DNA from: Desulfovibrionales bacterium GWA2_65_9
GTDB taxonomy: Bacteria > Desulfobacterota > Desulfovibrionia > Desulfovibrionales > Desulfovibrionaceae
Assembly (NCBI GenBank): GCA_001799475.1
Contig: MGTN01000010.1
Location: 8,025 to 14,771 of the forward strand
Length of the DNA: 6,747 nucleotides
Direction of reading: 5' to 3'
Of this stretch, positions 5,440-6,747 are shown one piece after another (the stretch's first letter is position 1; every line of letters starts with the position of its first letter). The notes under the pieces were generated by a model. That model made no database searches. It was given only the letters and a program-made list of their open reading frames with translations, and was not told the origin of the DNA. Both the position numbers and the translations under genes were made by a program.

Positions 5440-5589
5440 GTGTTCTCCTTCGTTGGTGGCCCCGGCGTTGGTGCCCAAGGCTATTATGGCCGTGGCGGCG
5501 ATGACCTTCGGTTCAGACGCAATGCTCTATTGGGGTCAGTACATCATTTCTTTGGCAGATTCAAATGCAATCCTGCACCATTTCCCGCT

Positions 5590-6408
5590 TCACCGGGCCG
5601 ACTTCCAGGCCAGGAACAGGCCGTCCATGAGCAGGTCCTCGCGCACCTCGTCGATGGCCGGGCAGAGCGTGGCGATGGTCTTGGCAAAGCCGCCGGTGGC
5701 GATCAGGTGCGCATCGTTTGGGGCCACGCCCAGGGTGGTCGCCAGGCGGCAGGCCAGGCCCTCGACCATGGCCGCGAAGCCGAAGAGCAGCCCCTGGTTC
5801 AGGCTCTCGGCCGTGCTGCGCCCGATGTGCAGGCTGCCCGCAAGTTCCGTCGGGTCGATCTCGAGGGTGATGTGCGGCAGCTTGGCCGTGCCGGTGGCCA
5901 GGGCCCGGGCCGAGGAGAGCACGCCGGGGCAGATGAGCCCGCCCAGGTAGGCGCCCCCCTGCACGCAGTCAAAGGTCGTGGCCGTGCCGAAGTCGACCAC
6001 GATGAGGGTGTGGGCCTGGCAGGCGGCGCGCGCGGCAAAGGCCGTCACCAGGCGGTCCGCGCCGACCTCCTGGGGCCGGGCGTAGCGGTTCTCGATGGCA
6101 AGCGCGATGTCGTCCGGCACGAAGCGGATGTTCTGGCCGGGCTGGCCGAAGAAGCGCGCGGCCGCGCGGGTGAGCACGGGGTTCATGGGCGGCACCACGG
6201 AGCAGGCCACGATGTCGATGATCTCGCCGGGGTCCATGCCCTGGGCGCGGCAGATCTCCAGGAGCTTCAGGCCCCAGTCGTCGGCGGTGCCGACGCTTCC
6301 GGCGGGTGCGGTAGGCAGCGCATAGGTGCTCACCAGTCCGCGCCCGGGCTGGGCCAGGCCGATCTTCACGTTGGTGTTGCCGACGTCGAGCAGGAGTACG
6401 GTGTCCAT
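5590..6408 (-). CDS. coaX: Type III pantothenate kinase
   Basis: The protein has 272 residues, close to the family norm of about 255-270. CoaX phosphorylates pantothenate with ATP, the first step of coenzyme A synthesis, in the cytoplasm. Unlike the CoaA type it is generally not inhibited by CoA and needs a monovalent cation. Visible motifs of the acetate-kinase/sugar-kinase fold are the N-terminal phosphate loop DVGNTNVKIG (8-17), the substrate segment EVGADRLVTAFAA (114-126) with the likely catalytic D118, and the second phosphate motif DFGTATTFD (139-147). YLGGLICPG follows at 154-162. The ATG is preceded by AAGGA at 7 bases. It is the first of a probable coaX-eno unit and is divergent from the CydA-like membrane gene. 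Confidence 0.96.
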   Translation of the reverse strand: MDTVLLLDVGNTNVKIGLAQPGRGLVSTYALPTAPAGSVGTADDWGLKLLEICRAQGMDPGEIIDIVACSVVPPMNPVLTRAAARFFGQPGQNIRFVPDDIALAIENRYARPQEVGADRLVTAFAARAACQAHTLIVVDFGTATTFDCVQGGAYLGGLICPGVLSSARALATGTAKLPHITLEIDPTELAGSLHIGRSTAESLNQGLLFGFAAMVEGLACRLATTLGVAPNDAHLIATGGFAKTIATLCPAIDEVREDLLMDGLFLAWKSAR

Positions 6409-6468
6409 GCGCTGTCCTTGTCAGGGGTTGGAAACTGCTGTGCCAGGGGCTGACAGGGTACGTATTCG

Positions 6469-6497
6469 TTGCCAGCGTCCGCTTCCGCGTGTATTGC
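6469..6497 (+). promoter_or_regulatory. Possible promoter of the CydA-like gene
   Basis: TTGCCA (6469-6474, five of six) and TATTGC (6492-6497, three of six) are 17 bases apart, with a start expected near 6504. The -10 box is weak, so this is tentative. Confidence 0.3.
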
Positions 6498-6518
6498 CGT
6501 GGATTAGAAATCCGTCAA
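6490..6518 (-). promoter_or_regulatory. Possible promoter of coaX
   Basis: On the minus strand TTGACG (6518-6513, five of six) and AATACA (6495-6490, three of six) are 17 bases apart. The -35 box would overlap the ribosome binding site of the divergent gene, and the -10 box would overlap that gene's candidate promoter. Tentative. Confidence 0.3.
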
Positions 6519-6529
6519 GGAGAATGCGC

Positions 6530-6747
6530 ATGGACTTCGCCCGGCTCATCCCTGCGGCCGAGGCCATCCCCTCCCCCTGGGGCTGGTTCGAGGCGCTGTT
6601 GCTGCTCACCTTCGTTCTGCACGTGCTGTTCATGAACCTCACGGTGGGCTCGGCGGTCATCGCCCTTGTCGGGCGCTTCACGGGCCGCCAGCAGGACCTG
6701 GCGCGCGAGCTTGGGCACCGGCTGCCCACCACCCTGGCCCTGCAGAT
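6530..6747 (+). CDS. N-terminus of a membrane protein resembling cytochrome bd subunit I (CydA), partial
   Basis: Only 72 residues are in the window and the gene runs off the right edge. A short amphipathic lead (MDFARLIPAAEAIPSPWGWF) is followed by a membrane helix at about 20-48, then a basic cytoplasmic-looking stretch (RFTGRQQDLARELGHR) and the start of another hydrophobic segment. The helix contains T-x3-H-x-L-F-x2-L-T-x-G (T27, H31, L33, F34, L37, T38, G40). CydA's first helix has the same spacing, and there the histidine is a heme ligand. I infer a heme-binding membrane subunit of the wider cytochrome bd superfamily, perhaps not a true oxidase. The ATG at 6530 is preferred over an in-frame ATG at 6524 because AAGGAG lies 7 bases before the former and only 1 before the latter. 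The gene is certain; its identity is not. Confidence 0.55.
   Translation, partial: MDFARLIPAAEAIPSPWGWFEALLLLTFVLHVLFMNLTVGSAVIALVGRFTGRQQDLARELGHRLPTTLALQ

Noticed and set aside
5440..5589. Promoter or terminator in the coaX-eno gap
   Set aside because: CATAAT at 5488-5483 has no -35 partner, TTGCAT/AATGAT near 5570-5540 is weak, and only 4-pair hairpins without T-runs are seen.
3931..6453. Plus-strand open frame of 840 codons opposite eno and coaX
   Set aside because: It is antisense to two certain genes. Its protein is low-complexity (A, G, V, H, D-rich) with no domain, as happens opposite high-GC coding DNA.
6501..6513. GGATT-AGA-AATCC inverted repeat before the CydA-like gene
   Set aside because: Five-base arms with a 3-base centre are short enough to arise by chance, and no regulator context supports them.
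1..6747. CRISPR array, insertion sequence, tRNA or rRNA
   Set aside because: No regularly spaced repeats, transposase-like frame, terminal inverted repeats or tRNA-like cloverleaf were seen on either strand by eye.

Overview
The window looks like chromosome of a high-GC, strictly anaerobic sulfate-reducing deltaproteobacterium of the Desulfovibrio type. This rests on protein resemblance and context, not on a marker gene. The reasons are an anaerobe-type hybrid cluster protein preceded by an FNR/HcpR-like palindrome, a coaX-eno pair, and GC near 65% in the core genes. A hand count of one 60-base line of the enolase gene gave 39 G+C. Lines of the low-GC genes gave 19 to 28 of 60.

Layout. The left edge carries the 5' part of hcp (minus strand, cut by the window). 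A divergent control region of about 260 bases follows, with a TTGAC-N4-GTCAA palindrome, a G-rich quadruplex-like run and a strong sigma70-type promoter. That promoter drives a plus-strand pair of lower GC: an XRE-ImmA/IrrE metallopeptidase-like regulator overlapping a PIN-like DUF4411 protein. I read the pair as a type II toxin-antitoxin module. A bidirectional terminator closes it. Next are two small minus-strand genes of unknown function. The upstream one has a good promoter with a run of ten G directly behind its -35 box. Then comes a low-GC FRG-domain gene (minus), which starts only 15 bases past the T-run of the enolase terminator. Enolase (eno) and type III pantothenate kinase (coaX) follow, both minus. 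The right edge holds the start of a divergent plus-strand membrane protein whose first helix resembles that of the cytochrome bd subunit CydA.

How the genes fit together. hcp, eno, coaX and the CydA-like gene are housekeeping or respiratory functions: nitrosative-stress defence, glycolysis, coenzyme A synthesis and, tentatively, membrane redox. The toxin-antitoxin pair and the FRG gene are accessory genes with different base composition, set into gaps between core genes. They fit a small stress or phage-defence cargo, although nothing visible shows that they act together. The points most worth a second look are the operator-like palindrome spanning the toxin-antitoxin promoter, the FRG gene with no promoter of its own behind the eno terminator, the G10 tract beside a promoter, and the imperfect direct repeat at the FRG gene's 3' edge.
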